Below, piece after piece: positions 7,772 to 15,980 of a stretch of DNA of 64,000 nucleotides (the stretch's first letter is position 1; each line of letters opens with the position of its first letter). The notes under the pieces were generated by a model. That model searched no databases and was not told the origin of the DNA. It was given only the letters and a program-made list of their open reading frames with translations. Origin of the DNA: Pseudonocardia autotrophica (GTDB lineage Bacteria; Actinomycetota; Actinomycetes; Mycobacteriales; Pseudonocardiaceae). Position numbers and translations under genes: made by a program. Location: NCBI RefSeq assembly GCF_003945385.1, contig NZ_AP018920.1:5022001-5086000 (forward strand), written 5' to 3'.

Positions 7772-9918
7772 CCGCGGCCGCGGAACTGTCGGGGGGTGGG
7801 TGCAGCATGGCGGGCATGACGGCTGACGGGGAGACCGCGCTGCGGGCACGGGCGGAGGAGGTGCTCGCGCAGCTCGCCGGGCCGGGGGCCCGCCTGCGCG
7901 AGGACCAGTGGACGGCGATCTCCGCGCTCGTCGCCCAGCACCGGCGGGCGCTCGTCGTGCAGCGCACCGGCTGGGGCAAGTCGGCGGTCTACTTCGTCGC
8001 GACGGCGCTGCTGCGCGAGCAGGGCGCAGGCCCGACGGTGATCGTCTCGCCGCTGCTGGCGCTGATGCGCAACCAGATCGATGCCGCGATCCGGTCCGGG
8101 ATCGTCGCGGTCACGGTGAACTCGGCGAACGCCGACGAGTGGGATGCGGTGTATGCCGACATCGAGAACGGCGACGTCGACGTGCTGCTGGTCAGCCCCG
8201 AGCGGCTGAACAATCCCGACTTCCGGGACCGGGTGCTGCCGAAGCTCGCGGCCAGCGCCGGGATGCTGGTGGTCGACGAGGCGCACTGCGTGTCCGACTG
8301 GGGCCACGACTTCCGGCCGGACTACCGGCGGCTGCGCACGCTCATCGCGGAGCTGCCGTCCGGGATCCCGGTCCTGGCGACGACGGCGACCGCGAACGAC
8401 CGGGTGGTCACCGATGTCTCCGAGCAGCTCGGGATGGGGCGCGACCAGCAGGACACGCTGGTGCTGCGCGGCTCGCTGGACCGTGAGTCGCTGCGCCTCG
8501 CCGTGGTGGCGCTGCCCACCCCGGCGCGGCGGCTGGCCTGGCTGGCGGCAAAGCTCGACGAGCTGCCCGGCGCCGGGATCGTCTACACGCTGACCGTCCA
8601 GGCCGCCGACGAGGTCGCGGAGTTCCTGCGCGAGCGCGGGTTCGCGGTGCGGTCCTACTCCGGCAAGACCGATCCCGAGCAGCGACTGGCCGCCGAATCG
8701 GACCTGCAGGAGAACCGGGTGAAGGCGCTGGTGGCCACCTCCGCGCTGGGGATGGGCTTCGACAAGCCCGATCTCGGGTTCGTCGTGCACCTGGGCGCGC
8801 CGGCCTCGCCGGTGGCCTACTACCAGCAGATCGGCCGCGCCGGGCGCGCGCTGGAGCGGGCCGAGGTGGTGCTGCTGCCCGGCCGGGAGGACCGCGACAT
8901 CTGGGCGTACTTCGCGTCGCTGGCGTTCCCGGCCGAGCCGCTGGTCCGGCAGACCCTCGCGGTGCTGTCCGACCGTCCACAGTCGACGGCGTCGATCGAG
9001 ACCCGGGTGGATCTGTCCCGCACCCGGCTGGAGATGCTGCTCAAGGTGCTCGACGCCGACGGCGCGGCGAAGCGGGTGAAGGGCGGCTGGATCACCACCG
9101 ACCAGCCCTGGGAGTACGACACCGAGCGGCACCAGCGGGTGAACGAGGCCCGCCGGGCCGAGCAGCAGGCGATGCTCGACTACATCGCGACGTCCGAGTG
9201 CCGCCTGGTCTTCCTGCGCCGCCAGCTCGACGACCCGGACCCGACACCGTGCGGGCGCTGCGACACCTGCACCGGCACGGTGTGGTCGGGCGAGGTGTCG
9301 GCCGACGGCGAGCAGGCCGCGGCCGAGCGGCTGACCCGCCCCGGGATCGAGGTCGCGCCGCGCAAGATGTGGCCGTCCGGGATGAAGGAGCTCGACGTCC
9401 CGCTCTCCGGCCGGATCGCCGCCGGTGAGCAGGCCGGGACCGGCCGGGCGGTGGGGCGGCTCTCGGACATCGGCTGGGGCACCCGGCTGCGCGAGCTGCT
9501 CGCCGGGCCGGACGATCCGGTGCCCGCCGACGTACTGGACGCGGTGGTCCGGGTGCTCGCCGGCTGGGGCTGGGAGCAGCGGCCGGTCGGCGTGATCGGG
9601 ATCGGCTCGCGGACCCGTCCGCGCCAGCTCGAGCACCTGGCGCAGCGGATCGCGGAGATCGGCCGGCTGCCGCTGCTCGGGGCGCTGCCGCCGGCCGGGG
9701 ACCGGCCGGGTCCGAAGGAGAACTCCGCCCAGCGGCTCGCGGCGGTCTGGGCCGCACTGGACACCGGAGCCCTGCCCGACCTGTCCGGTGTCGACGGTCC
9801 GGTACTGCTCGTCGACGATCTCGTCGACTCCGGCTGGACGATGACTGTGGCGGCCCGCGCCGTCCGCCGGGCGGGCGCCCCGGCTGTGCTTCCGATGACA
9901 CTTGCGGTCGCCGGGTGA
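7768..9918 (+). CDS. RecQ-type DNA helicase with C-terminal phosphoribosyltransferase-like domain
   Basis: This is an ATP-dependent superfamily 2 helicase of up to 716 residues. Visible motifs are Walker A QRTGWGKSAV (about 66-72), DEAH with VVDEAHCVSDWGHDFRPDY (about 170), ATTATAN, and motif VI with YYQQIGRAGRALERAE. A RecQ zinc-binding site follows: C478 and then CGRCDTC at about 495-501. In place of an HRDC domain, the C-terminus carries a phosphoribosyltransferase-like fold (VIGIGSRTRPRQLEHLAQ and VLLVDDLVDSGWTMTVAARA at about 680-692). The ATG at 7768 overlaps the tetR stop; ATGs at 7807 or 7816, downstream of a G-rich tract, are equally plausible. Confidence 0.9.
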   Translation: MTAAAELSGGGCSMAGMTADGETALRARAEEVLAQLAGPGARLREDQWTAISALVAQHRRALVVQRTGWGKSAVYFVATALLREQGAGPTVIVSPLLALMRNQIDAAIRSGIVAVTVNSANADEWDAVYADIENGDVDVLLVSPERLNNPDFRDRVLPKLAASAGMLVVDEAHCVSDWGHDFRPDYRRLRTLIAELPSGIPVLATTATANDRVVTDVSEQLGMGRDQQDTLVLRGSLDRESLRLAVVALPTPARRLAWLAAKLDELPGAGIVYTLTVQAADEVAEFLRERGFAVRSYSGKTDPEQRLAAESDLQENRVKALVATSALGMGFDKPDLGFVVHLGAPASPVAYYQQIGRAGRALERAEVVLLPGREDRDIWAYFASLAFPAEPLVRQTLAVLSDRPQSTASIETRVDLSRTRLEMLLKVLDADGAAKRVKGGWITTDQPWEYDTERHQRVNEARRAEQQAMLDYIATSECRLVFLRRQLDDPDPTPCGRCDTCTGTVWSGEVSADGEQAAAERLTRPGIEVAPRKMWPSGMKELDVPLSGRIAAGEQAGTGRAVGRLSDIGWGTRLRELLAGPDDPVPADVLDAVVRVLAGWGWEQRPVGVIGIGSRTRPRQLEHLAQRIAEIGRLPLLGALPPAGDRPGPKENSAQRLAAVWAALDTGALPDLSGVDGPVLLVDDLVDSGWTMTVAARAVRRAGAPAVLPMTLAVAG

Positions 9919-9925
9919 TCGACTG

Positions 9926-9966
9926 TTGACATCGCCCTCGATCGAGTAGAGGTTAGCCTCGCCTCA
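9926..9966 (+). promoter_or_regulatory. promoter with overlapping IdeR-like iron box
   Basis: TTGACA (9926-9931) is a good -35 element. The -10 region at about 9947-9954 overlaps AGAGGTTAGCCTCGCCTCA (9948-9966), which matches 14 of 19 positions of the IdeR/DtxR consensus, with the core GGTTAGCCT intact. A repressor bound here would cover the -10 of the downstream siderophore-binding gene. Confidence 0.65.
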
Positions 9967-9981
9967 TCGAAGGGATTCCTC

Positions 9982-10992
9982 ATGACGTCAGCACCGCTCG
10001 GCCGGTTCCCCGTGCTCGCTGCGCTCCTCGCGGCCACGGCCGTCCTCGCCGGATGCAGCTCCCCCGCGCCCGAACAGGGAGCACCGGCGGACTCCGCCGA
10101 CGGGAGCTACCCGGTGACCGTCATGCACGCCTTCGGCGAGACGACGATCCCGGAGAAGCCGCAGCGGATCGTCGCGCTCGGCGCCAACGACCTGGCCGTC
10201 GCCCAGGCCGTCGGAGCACCGGTCGTCGGGGCGGTGCAGAACGTCACCGGTTCCGGCCCGGCGCTCCCCTACCTCGATCCGCTGCCCGACGAGGTGCTCG
10301 CGATCAGTGGCGAGGCCCCCTCGTTCTCCGCCGAGCAGATCGCCACCTTCGATCCGGACCTGATCCTCGCGGTGTCGGCATGGCAGATCGCGGACCGGGC
10401 GTCCTACGACCAGCTCGCCGCGATCGCACCGGTGATCGGGCCGGCCGAGGGGCTCTACGCCGCCTCCATGCAGGACGATGCCCGCCAGGTGGGCCGCGCG
10501 ATCGGCGAACAGGAGAAGGTCGAGGAGCTGATCACGACGGCCGAGGAGCAGATCGCCGAGGTCCGTGCGCAGCTCCCCGGGCTGGCCGGGAAGACCTACC
10601 TCTACGGCCAGGCGCGCGGCGAGATCCTGCCGATGGTCGTCGGTGAGCAGAACCAGTCCACCGTGTTCATGCGGGCGCTGGGCCTCGATGTCCCGGAGTC
10701 GTTCCGGAACGCTCCCGCCTCCGACGATCTCGCTCCGGGCACGGTCGGCGTGTCCTACGAGGAGGTCGGCCGGCTCTCCGACGCCGATCTGCTCATCATG
10801 ACCTTCGCCGGTACCGACGACCGGGCGGCGTTCGAGGGCAACGAACTGGTGAAGCGGGTACGCGCCGTGCAGGAGGGCAGCTACACGCCGGTCGACCTGG
10901 ACACGGCGGTGGCGCTGCAGGCACCGAACCCGGTGTCGGCCGGGTGGCTGCTCGACCAGCTGCGGCCGTCGCTGGAGAAGATCGCCGGCTGA
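9982..10992 (+). CDS. iron-siderophore ABC transporter substrate-binding lipoprotein
   Basis: This 336-residue exported lipoprotein of the FecB/FepB type binds a ferric siderophore. The signal peptide ends in lipobox VLAGC. The mature start SYPVTVMHAFGETTIPEKPQRIVALG is the family signature. FDPDLILAVSAWQIADRASYDQL and the later YGQARGEILPMVVGEQ region complete the two-lobed fold. The ATG at 9982 follows a GAAGGG ribosome site. It stands alone without permease or ATPase genes, so it presumably feeds a transporter encoded elsewhere, as does its paralogue at 1-633. The iron box upstream indicates induction under iron limitation. Confidence 0.92.
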   Translation: MTSAPLGRFPVLAALLAATAVLAGCSSPAPEQGAPADSADGSYPVTVMHAFGETTIPEKPQRIVALGANDLAVAQAVGAPVVGAVQNVTGSGPALPYLDPLPDEVLAISGEAPSFSAEQIATFDPDLILAVSAWQIADRASYDQLAAIAPVIGPAEGLYAASMQDDARQVGRAIGEQEKVEELITTAEEQIAEVRAQLPGLAGKTYLYGQARGEILPMVVGEQNQSTVFMRALGLDVPESFRNAPASDDLAPGTVGVSYEEVGRLSDADLLIMTFAGTDDRAAFEGNELVKRVRAVQEGSYTPVDLDTAVALQAPNPVSAGWLLDQLRPSLEKIAG

Positions 10993-11021
10993 CCCCGGTC
11001 CCCGGGCGAGGCGTGCTCCGA

Positions 11022-11070
11022 CGCAGACCGTGCGGCTCGTCTGCGGCGGGCCCGGCCGGACAGGGCCGGG
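11022..11070 (+). terminator. two consecutive hairpins after the siderophore-binding gene
   Basis: CGCAGAC (11022-11028) pairs with GTCTGCG (11039-11045), and CCCGGCC (11051-11057) pairs with GGCCGGG (11064-11070). They lie 30-80 bases after the stop at 10992. There is no U-tract, so termination is inferred from position and pairing only. Confidence 0.4.
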
Positions 11071-11118
11071 GTGCGCACCGAGCGCCCGCCGCTCGACCCG
11101 ATCGGGACTACCCGTGAG

Positions 11119-11124
11119 TAGGGT
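11119..11124 (+). promoter_or_regulatory. -10 element of a probable leaderless transcript
   Basis: TAGGGT is followed by 7 bases and then the ATG at 11132, the same layout as at 764-777. This favours 11132 as the start over the in-frame GTG at 11114. Confidence 0.4.
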
Positions 11125-11131
11125 CGAGGCC

Positions 11132-11566
11132 ATGAATCCTCCGGATTTCGCCCTGAAGGCGATGAACGCCGGTCATCGACTGCTGATCAAGCTCACCGGT
11201 GGCAAGATCGGTCACTCGGCGATGGGCATGCCCGTCGTGGAGCTCACCACCACCGGGCGCAAGAGCGGAGAGCCGCGCACCGTGCTGCTGACCGCGCCCG
11301 TCCACGGCGACGGGCGCTACGTCGTCGTCGCCTCCCGCGGCGGCGACGACAAGCACCCGGCCTGGTTCCTGAACCTGCGGGCGAACCCCGAGGTGCAGGT
11401 CGCGGTGCAGGGCGGGGACCGGGTGCCGATGCGGGCCCGGATCGCCTCCACCGACGAGCGGGCCGAGCTCTGGCCCCGGATCGCCGGGGAGTACCGCAAC
11501 TACGCCGGGTACCAGCGCAGCACCGAGCGGGAGATCCCGCTGGTGCACCTCGAGCCGAAGACCTGA
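11132..11566 (+). CDS. nitroreductase/deazaflavin (F420)-dependent oxidoreductase, Ddn-like
   Basis: This 144-residue protein is of the F420H2-dependent quinone reductase type, a split-barrel family expanded in F420-producing actinobacteria. Family features visible are MPVVELTTTGRKSGEPRTVLLTA, VVVASRGGDDKHPAWFLNLRANPEVQV, and the C-terminal ELWPRIAGEYRNYAGYQRST. The R-K-S-G-x-x-R segment is the usual phosphate-contacting motif for F420. Members reduce quinones or activate nitro compounds; the physiological substrate here is unknown. It is monocistronic between a plus-strand siderophore gene and a convergent methyltransferase. Confidence 0.9.
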   Translation: MNPPDFALKAMNAGHRLLIKLTGGKIGHSAMGMPVVELTTTGRKSGEPRTVLLTAPVHGDGRYVVVASRGGDDKHPAWFLNLRANPEVQVAVQGGDRVPMRARIASTDERAELWPRIAGEYRNYAGYQRSTEREIPLVHLEPKT

Positions 11567-11665
11567 CCGGCCCGGTTCCGCGTGGACCGGGACCGGAAGC
11601 AGGAGCGGGCCCGGGAGCGGGACCGGGAGCGGGCTGCGCCGGCGCGGATGCGACGCGGCGGGTGA

Positions 11666-12931
11666 TCAGGTCGTGGCCCCACCGGACGGTGTGTCCCCGG
11701 AGGACCGGCCCCGCCCGGGCGGGGTGCGCTCGTCGGGGCGCGGCCCCCAGCTCGGGTAGAGCAGGGTCCCCGCCGAGTCGGCGAGCGGTTCCCCGGCCGG
11801 TGATCGGCCGTCGTCGGGCCCCGGGACGACCGCGTCGATCCGCAGGTCCGCGGCGTGCGGCCGACCGGCCGCGATCCAGCGGTCGGCCAGCTCGGCGAGC
11901 CGGTCCGCGGCGGCGGCGCCGCCGGGACCGAACGAGCGGAGCGTCGCGGCGGGCTCGGCGAGCAGCAGCGCGCAGCCGTCGTCGGTGGTGATGCCGAGCC
12001 CGGCCCGGCCCCCGGCCAGCGGGAACAGCGCATCGGCGAGCCGCCCGCGGGACGGTCCGAGCAGCCGGACGACGGCGGGATCGGCGAGCGCGCACCACAG
12101 GCCGAGGCCGTCCCACAGATCCGACACCGAGCCCGGCGCGGGTGACGGGCGGTCCGTCCCGCGGTCGTGCAGCGCCCGTTCGAGCAGCCCGGGATCAGGG
12201 TCCGGTGCGCCGTTGCCGGAGTGCTGCACCGACCATCCCGATCCGGGCAGCACGGTGTCCGCGCCCGGGTCCGCACCGGCGCCGCGGAGCCGGACGAACG
12301 CGCAGCTGCGGACCGACACCGAGGCGAGCCGGTGCGGCGTCGTCCGCGCGAAGGCCACCGACAGCTGGCTGCCGCGCACGGTGAGCGGGAGCAGCAGCCG
12401 TCCGGTCGGGGTCAGCTGGAGCACCCATTCCGGGCGGATGCCGGTGGAGCCGACGGTCAGCTCGATCCGGTCGTAGGGCGCCGACGACGGGTAGCCGGCC
12501 GCCCCGTCCGCGGTGATCACCTCGACCTCGTCGAGCCCGGCGGCGAGCAGGTTGGCCCGCGCACCCTCGACGAGGTCGTCGTCGATGTCGACCGTGGTCA
12601 CCGCGCCGCGGCAGCCGACGATGTGGGCGAGCAGCCCGGCGTTCCATCCCGCGCCGGCGCCGATCTCCAGCACCCGGTGGCCGGGTGCCGCGTCGAGCTG
12701 CTCCAGCATGATCGCCACCATCGACGGCTGGGACACCGAGCTGACCGTGACGCCGTCGGCCGTCTTGATCGGGACGGCCTCGTCGGCGTAGGCGTCGATC
12801 GGGTCGCTGCCCGGCAGGAACAGGTGCCGGGGCACCTCCTGTAGCGCGGCCCGGATCCGCGGGCTGTGTACCCGGCCGTCCCGCTCCAGGTCGGCCACCA
12901 GCCGGGTCCGGGCGTGTTCGGCCGTCCGCAT
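11666..12931 (-). CDS. PCMT-type (protein-L-isoaspartate O-methyltransferase-like) SAM methyltransferase
   Basis: This 421-residue protein has a PCMT-like N-terminal half: LQEVPRHLFLPG, VSSVSQPSMVAIMLEQLDAAPGHRVLEIGAGAGWNAGLLAHIVG and VTTVDIDDDLVEGA form the SAM-binding fold. The C-terminal ~200 residues are not part of the classical enzyme and resemble the extensions of actinobacterial methyltransferases that act on peptide natural products or surface proteins. The target is unknown, and no precursor peptide gene is next to it. I use the ATG at 12931, which has AAGGA about 9 nt upstream; an ATG at 12940 is possible. The frame is open much further upstream but crosses the divergent gene. Confidence 0.82.
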   Translation of the reverse strand: MRTAEHARTRLVADLERDGRVHSPRIRAALQEVPRHLFLPGSDPIDAYADEAVPIKTADGVTVSSVSQPSMVAIMLEQLDAAPGHRVLEIGAGAGWNAGLLAHIVGCRGAVTTVDIDDDLVEGARANLLAAGLDEVEVITADGAAGYPSSAPYDRIELTVGSTGIRPEWVLQLTPTGRLLLPLTVRGSQLSVAFARTTPHRLASVSVRSCAFVRLRGAGADPGADTVLPGSGWSVQHSGNGAPDPDPGLLERALHDRGTDRPSPAPGSVSDLWDGLGLWCALADPAVVRLLGPSRGRLADALFPLAGGRAGLGITTDDGCALLLAEPAATLRSFGPGGAAAADRLAELADRWIAAGRPHAADLRIDAVVPGPDDGRSPAGEPLADSAGTLLYPSWGPRPDERTPPGRGRSSGDTPSGGATT

Positions 12932-12981
12932 GCCGCGCATCCTTGCGGGTACTGCGTCCGCAGGACAAATCCCGCCACCGC

Positions 12982-12996
12982 GACGAACGACGTAGC
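12982..12996. promoter_or_regulatory. 15-bp motif GACGAACGACGTAGC shared with two other promoter regions
   Basis: This motif lies between the divergent methyltransferase and the hypothetical gene at 13082. Near-identical 15-mers are at 27206-27220 (GACGAATGACGTAGC) and 61701-61715 (GACGGATGACGTAGC), both upstream of oligopeptide-type ABC operons. A role is not established; the inner GACGTAGC also occurs inside coding sequence. Confidence 0.3.
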
Positions 12997-13081
12997 CGGT
13001 CTCCGTCAGCAGCGGCTCACCTGCACCGCAGGGTGCTCCTAGGCTCGGCATCGTCACCGTTCCGCTCGACGAGGAGCACCG

Positions 13082-13675
13082 ATGACCTGTCCTTGGACGT
13101 ACCCGGTTCCCGGCTCGCTGTTCGGTCGCCGGCACGCCGTGCTGACCGGGACCGTCGGCCGCGACGACCTGCGCGCGCTGAGCGCCGAAGCCCCGGCAGA
13201 CGGACGGATCAGCGGTCTCGCCCCGGCGCACCGCCCGGTGACCTCGCAGATCGCGCAGCGGCTCTCGGCGCTCGCCGAGTCCCACCATCTCGCATCGCCG
13301 TTCGAACCGACCGAGGTCGGCTTCGTGACCCGGCACGCCACCGAGCCCCGCCGGGACCGGCGCTTCTACCTGGGCTGCACGGCCTGGGTGGTGCTCGCCG
13401 GCGGCGGGACGCTCACCGAGCACTCCGAGCGTGACCGGACCGAGGTGTTGCGCCGCAGCCGGATCGCTGCCGGCGACGTCGTCCTGCTGCGTGGCTGGAG
13501 CCCGCTCGGCGCCGCCGACCCGCGCCCCTATCTGCGGGTCGTACCCGACGAGCAGCCGTTGCCGCTGATGCGGGTGCGGCAGAACGTGGTCGGGTCGACC
13601 CGTGAGGCGGCCTGGCTGCCGCTGCTCACCGCCACCGAGGTCGCCGAGGCCCGCGCACGGGCCGCCGCCTGCTGA
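13082..13675 (+). CDS. conserved hypothetical protein
   Basis: This is a 197-residue soluble protein without signal peptide or membrane helices. A strong GAGGAG ribosome site sits 6 nt before the ATG at 13082, and an upstream TAGGCT (13036-13041) could be the -10. The region FEPTEVGFVTRHATEPRRDRRFYLGCTAWVVLAGGGTL, followed by alternating strands ending in GDVVLLRGW, suggests a mainly beta, possibly jelly-roll or cupin-like fold, but metal-binding histidines are not clearly arranged. I do not recognise a family. It diverges from the methyltransferase gene, and the two may be functionally linked. Confidence 0.65.
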   Translation: MTCPWTYPVPGSLFGRRHAVLTGTVGRDDLRALSAEAPADGRISGLAPAHRPVTSQIAQRLSALAESHHLASPFEPTEVGFVTRHATEPRRDRRFYLGCTAWVVLAGGGTLTEHSERDRTEVLRRSRIAAGDVVLLRGWSPLGAADPRPYLRVVPDEQPLPLMRVRQNVVGSTREAAWLPLLTATEVAEARARAAAC

Positions 13676-13710
13676 CCGGGCCGGCAGCGCACCACCGAGC
13701 CGCCGCAACG

Positions 13711-13763
13711 CCGTGCCGCCGTGCCGCCGTGCCGCCGTGCCGCCGTGCCGCCGTGCCGCCGTG
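13711..13763. repeat. 8-bp tandem repeat, six copies of CCGTGCCG
   Basis: Six perfect copies of CCGTGCCG occupy 13711-13758, followed by a degenerate copy. They lie just after the stop at 13675, outside coding sequence. Such arrays vary in copy number by slippage. Confidence 0.85.
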
Positions 13764-13807
13764 ATGATGCAGCGCCACCGGATGCGGCACTACGGGATAC
13801 AGCGCAG

Positions 13808-13864
13808 CCGAGATGCAGCCCGGCGGGTTCCCGGCCGTCACCGGCCCGCTGAGCTGCATCTCGG
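13808..13864. terminator. perfect 12-bp inverted repeat between convergent genes
   Basis: CCGAGATGCAGC (13808-13819) is exactly complementary to GCTGCATCTCGG (13853-13864). The 33-base spacer has further GC-rich pairing potential. It lies between the convergent genes ending at 13675 and 13931, a position suited to a bidirectional terminator. Confidence 0.5.
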
Positions 13865-13930
13865 ACACCCCGCCGTCACGGCCGGACGCTGCGGCCGGCC
13901 GGCGGACGCAGCGATCAGCCGGCGGCGCGA

Positions 13931-14983
13931 TCAGCCGGCCGGCGGCGCGGTCACGCTGGTGTCGAGCCAGCTGCCCGGGTCGAGGCCGGGCGGGAGCTGC
14001 CCGATCCCGACGATCTCGTCGTAGGCGGCCTGCCAACGCTCCGGCGAGATCCCCAGCAGCGTGTCACCGGCGGTGTAGGAGTCGGCGTAGGCGGACAGCG
14101 CGGCCGTCGCCACCTCCGGATCACCCAGTGCGGGGACCTCGTACTCGGAACCGATCAGCTCCATCGTCTCGGCGAAGCCGTTCGCCTCGTCGTCGATGAT
14201 GAACTGCATCGCCTCCTCGACGGCGGCGGCGTAGCGCTCCAACTGGTCGCGGGTCTGCGGGTCGGCCATCTGCGCGGCGGAGGTGACGTATACCTGGGAG
14301 CCGGCGTCGACGTCCTGGTTCGGGTCGTAGACGACCGCCTCGGGGCGGGTGCGGTCGAGCAGCACGGAGGTGTCCAGCGACACGATGTAGGCGTCGACCC
14401 GGCCGGAGGTCAGGAGATCGAACACGCCCGGGCTCAGCCCGACGACCTGGCGCGGCACCTCCTCCGGCGCGACCCCGGCGGAGCCCGCCACCAGGTCCAG
14501 GGTGATCGAGCTGGTCCCGCCCTCCGACGGGGTGCCGACGAGCTGTCCGCGGAACTGCTCGGCCCGGGTGATCGGGGCAGCCTCGGTGGAGATCATCCGG
14601 ATGGTGCCGGTGTGGATCGGCTCGCCGAACGCGAGCAGCGGGGCGTTGCGTTCACCGGCGGCGATCATCGTCTCGATGTCGCCGATCCGGGTCAGCTCCG
14701 CGCCGCCGGCGAGCACGGTCTGGATCGCGGGAGCGGAACCCTGGGTGGCCTCGAACGTGACGTCCAGCCCGCGCGCCTCGAACAGGCCACGGGTGTCGGC
14801 GATCATCTCCGGGGCGAACGAGAGGCTCTCCAGCGGCAGTACGTTGAGGAAGGTGACCGGCTCGCCGCCGCTCTCGTCGTTCCCGCCGCAGGCGGCCAGC
14901 ACCGCGCAGGCGGCCAGCACCGCGGCGCAGGTCCGGCCCACGCGGCGGGCTCCCCGGGCGCTCCGGGTGGATGTGGTGGTCAT
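13931..14983 (-). CDS. ABC transporter substrate-binding lipoprotein, NMT1/THI5 (SsuA/TauA-like) type
   Basis: This 350-residue exported lipoprotein has a signal peptide ending in lipobox VLAAC. The fold of nitrate/sulfonate/thiamine-precursor binding proteins is shown by LSFAPEMIADTRGLFEARGLDVTFE, GSAPAIQTVLAGGAELTRIGDIET and GTPSEGGTSSITLDLVAG. The ligand cannot be predicted, and no permease or ATPase is adjacent. GAGGAG precedes the ATG at 14983. It follows the hydrolase/amidohydrolase/Rieske operon on the same strand and has its own promoter at 15041-15070. It may import the substrate of that cluster. Confidence 0.88.
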   Translation of the reverse strand: MTTTSTRSARGARRVGRTCAAVLAACAVLAACGGNDESGGEPVTFLNVLPLESLSFAPEMIADTRGLFEARGLDVTFEATQGSAPAIQTVLAGGAELTRIGDIETMIAAGERNAPLLAFGEPIHTGTIRMISTEAAPITRAEQFRGQLVGTPSEGGTSSITLDLVAGSAGVAPEEVPRQVVGLSPGVFDLLTSGRVDAYIVSLDTSVLLDRTRPEAVVYDPNQDVDAGSQVYVTSAAQMADPQTRDQLERYAAAVEEAMQFIIDDEANGFAETMELIGSEYEVPALGDPEVATAALSAYADSYTAGDTLLGISPERWQAAYDEIVGIGQLPPGLDPGSWLDTSVTAPPAG

Positions 14984-15040
14984 GGCTCACGTCTCCTCGC
15001 GTCGTTGCGATCCGTGGCGATCCCGGGTTCCCCGGCCACA

Positions 15041-15070
15041 ACGCTAGGAAGGGCGCCCGGGCAGCGGAAA
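15041..15070 (-). promoter_or_regulatory. promoter of the NMT1-type binding protein gene
   Basis: On the minus strand, TTTCCG (15070-15065) and TAGCGT (15046-15041) are separated by 18 bp, about 58 bases before the ATG at 14983. A dyad, GCGGA-N9-TCCGC, at 15064-15082 overlaps the -35. The promoter of the Rieske operon has the same two hexamers. Confidence 0.45.
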
Positions 15071-15092
15071 TAGACGATCCGCCTGCCGCTCA

Positions 15093-15980
15093 TCAATGGC
15101 GTCGATACTCGCTGGTGGCGGGCAGGAAGGCGGCCAGCTCCGCCAGCACCGCACCGGGCGCCTCCTCGGCCAGCAGGTGCCCGGCGTCCAGTGCCCGCCC
15201 GGTGGCCTCCGGCGCCCACACCCGCCAGTCCTGCAGCACATCCGATTCCCGGCCGAGCGGGCCGCGCCGTCCCCACAGGACGAGTGTCGGCGCGCTGATC
15301 GTGCGCAGGCCGCGGTCGGCCTCGTCGTCGGCGGCGTCGACGTCGAACCCGGCCCGGTAGTCCTGGCACATCCCGTGCACCACCTCCGGGCGCGCCCACG
15401 CCGCCGCGTACGCGTCGAGCGCCGCCGGATCGCAGACCTCCGCCAGCCCGCGCCCGAGGATCGCCTCGGGCTCCGCGGCCACCAGCCGCTCCGCCAGGTC
15501 CGTCGGCTGCGACAGCAGGAACCAGTGGATCGCCCCCCTGGCGAACCGGGCGCCGGCCCGGGCCAGCACGTCGGCCGTCGGCAGGATGTCGAGCACCGCC
15601 AGCGCGCTCACCGTGCCGGGATGGTCCAGCGCCATCCGGTACCCGCAGCGGGCACCCCGGTCGTGCCCGACGACGGCGAACCGCTCGTGCCCGAGCGCGG
15701 CCATCACCGCGACCAGGTCGGCGGCCATCGTCCGCTTGCCGGACACCGCGACCTCGGCGCCCGCCGGCAGCGTGCTGTCGCCGTAGCCGGGCAGGTCCGC
15801 GAGCACCACGGTGTGGCGGTCGATCAGGCCGGGGGCGACCCGGTGCCACATCACCGACGTCTGCGGCCATCCGTGCAGCAGCAGCACCGGCGGCCCCTGG
15901 CCCGCCTGCCGGACCCGCACGGTCCCGCCGGACGGCGTCCGGACGTCCTGCGGACGACCGGGCAGCCCGATCCCGCTCAC
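15093..15980 (-). CDS. alpha/beta hydrolase resembling fluoroacetate dehalogenase/epoxide hydrolase
   Basis: This is a 295-residue soluble hydrolase. The oxyanion-hole motif is LLLHGWPQTSVMW. The nucleophile elbow is VVGHDRGARCGYRMALDHP, with Asp107 as nucleophile and Arg108 and Arg111 beside it. The HW pair at about 152-153 and CQDYRAG at about 205-211 match segments that I recall forming the halide/carboxylate pocket of fluoroacetate dehalogenases. The catalytic His is in LDAGHLLAEEAPG. The GTG at 15980 overlaps the amidohydrolase stop (GTGA). It is the last gene of a Rieske-amidohydrolase-amidohydrolase-hydrolase operon. Dehalogenase activity is an inference; epoxide hydrolase is the alternative. 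Confidence 0.85.
   Translation of the reverse strand: MSGIGLPGRPQDVRTPSGGTVRVRQAGQGPPVLLLHGWPQTSVMWHRVAPGLIDRHTVVLADLPGYGDSTLPAGAEVAVSGKRTMAADLVAVMAALGHERFAVVGHDRGARCGYRMALDHPGTVSALAVLDILPTADVLARAGARFARGAIHWFLLSQPTDLAERLVAAEPEAILGRGLAEVCDPAALDAYAAAWARPEVVHGMCQDYRAGFDVDAADDEADRGLRTISAPTLVLWGRRGPLGRESDVLQDWRVWAPEATGRALDAGHLLAEEAPGAVLAELAAFLPATSEYRRH

Noticed and set aside
11666..13708. A 680-residue version of the PCMT-like protein
   Set aside because: The extra N-terminal part runs antisense through the well-supported gene at 13082-13675 and crosses its promoter; the ATG at 12931 has a ribosome site.
13711..13763. CRISPR-like array
   Set aside because: The repeat unit is 8 bp with no spacers, so it is a simple tandem repeat.
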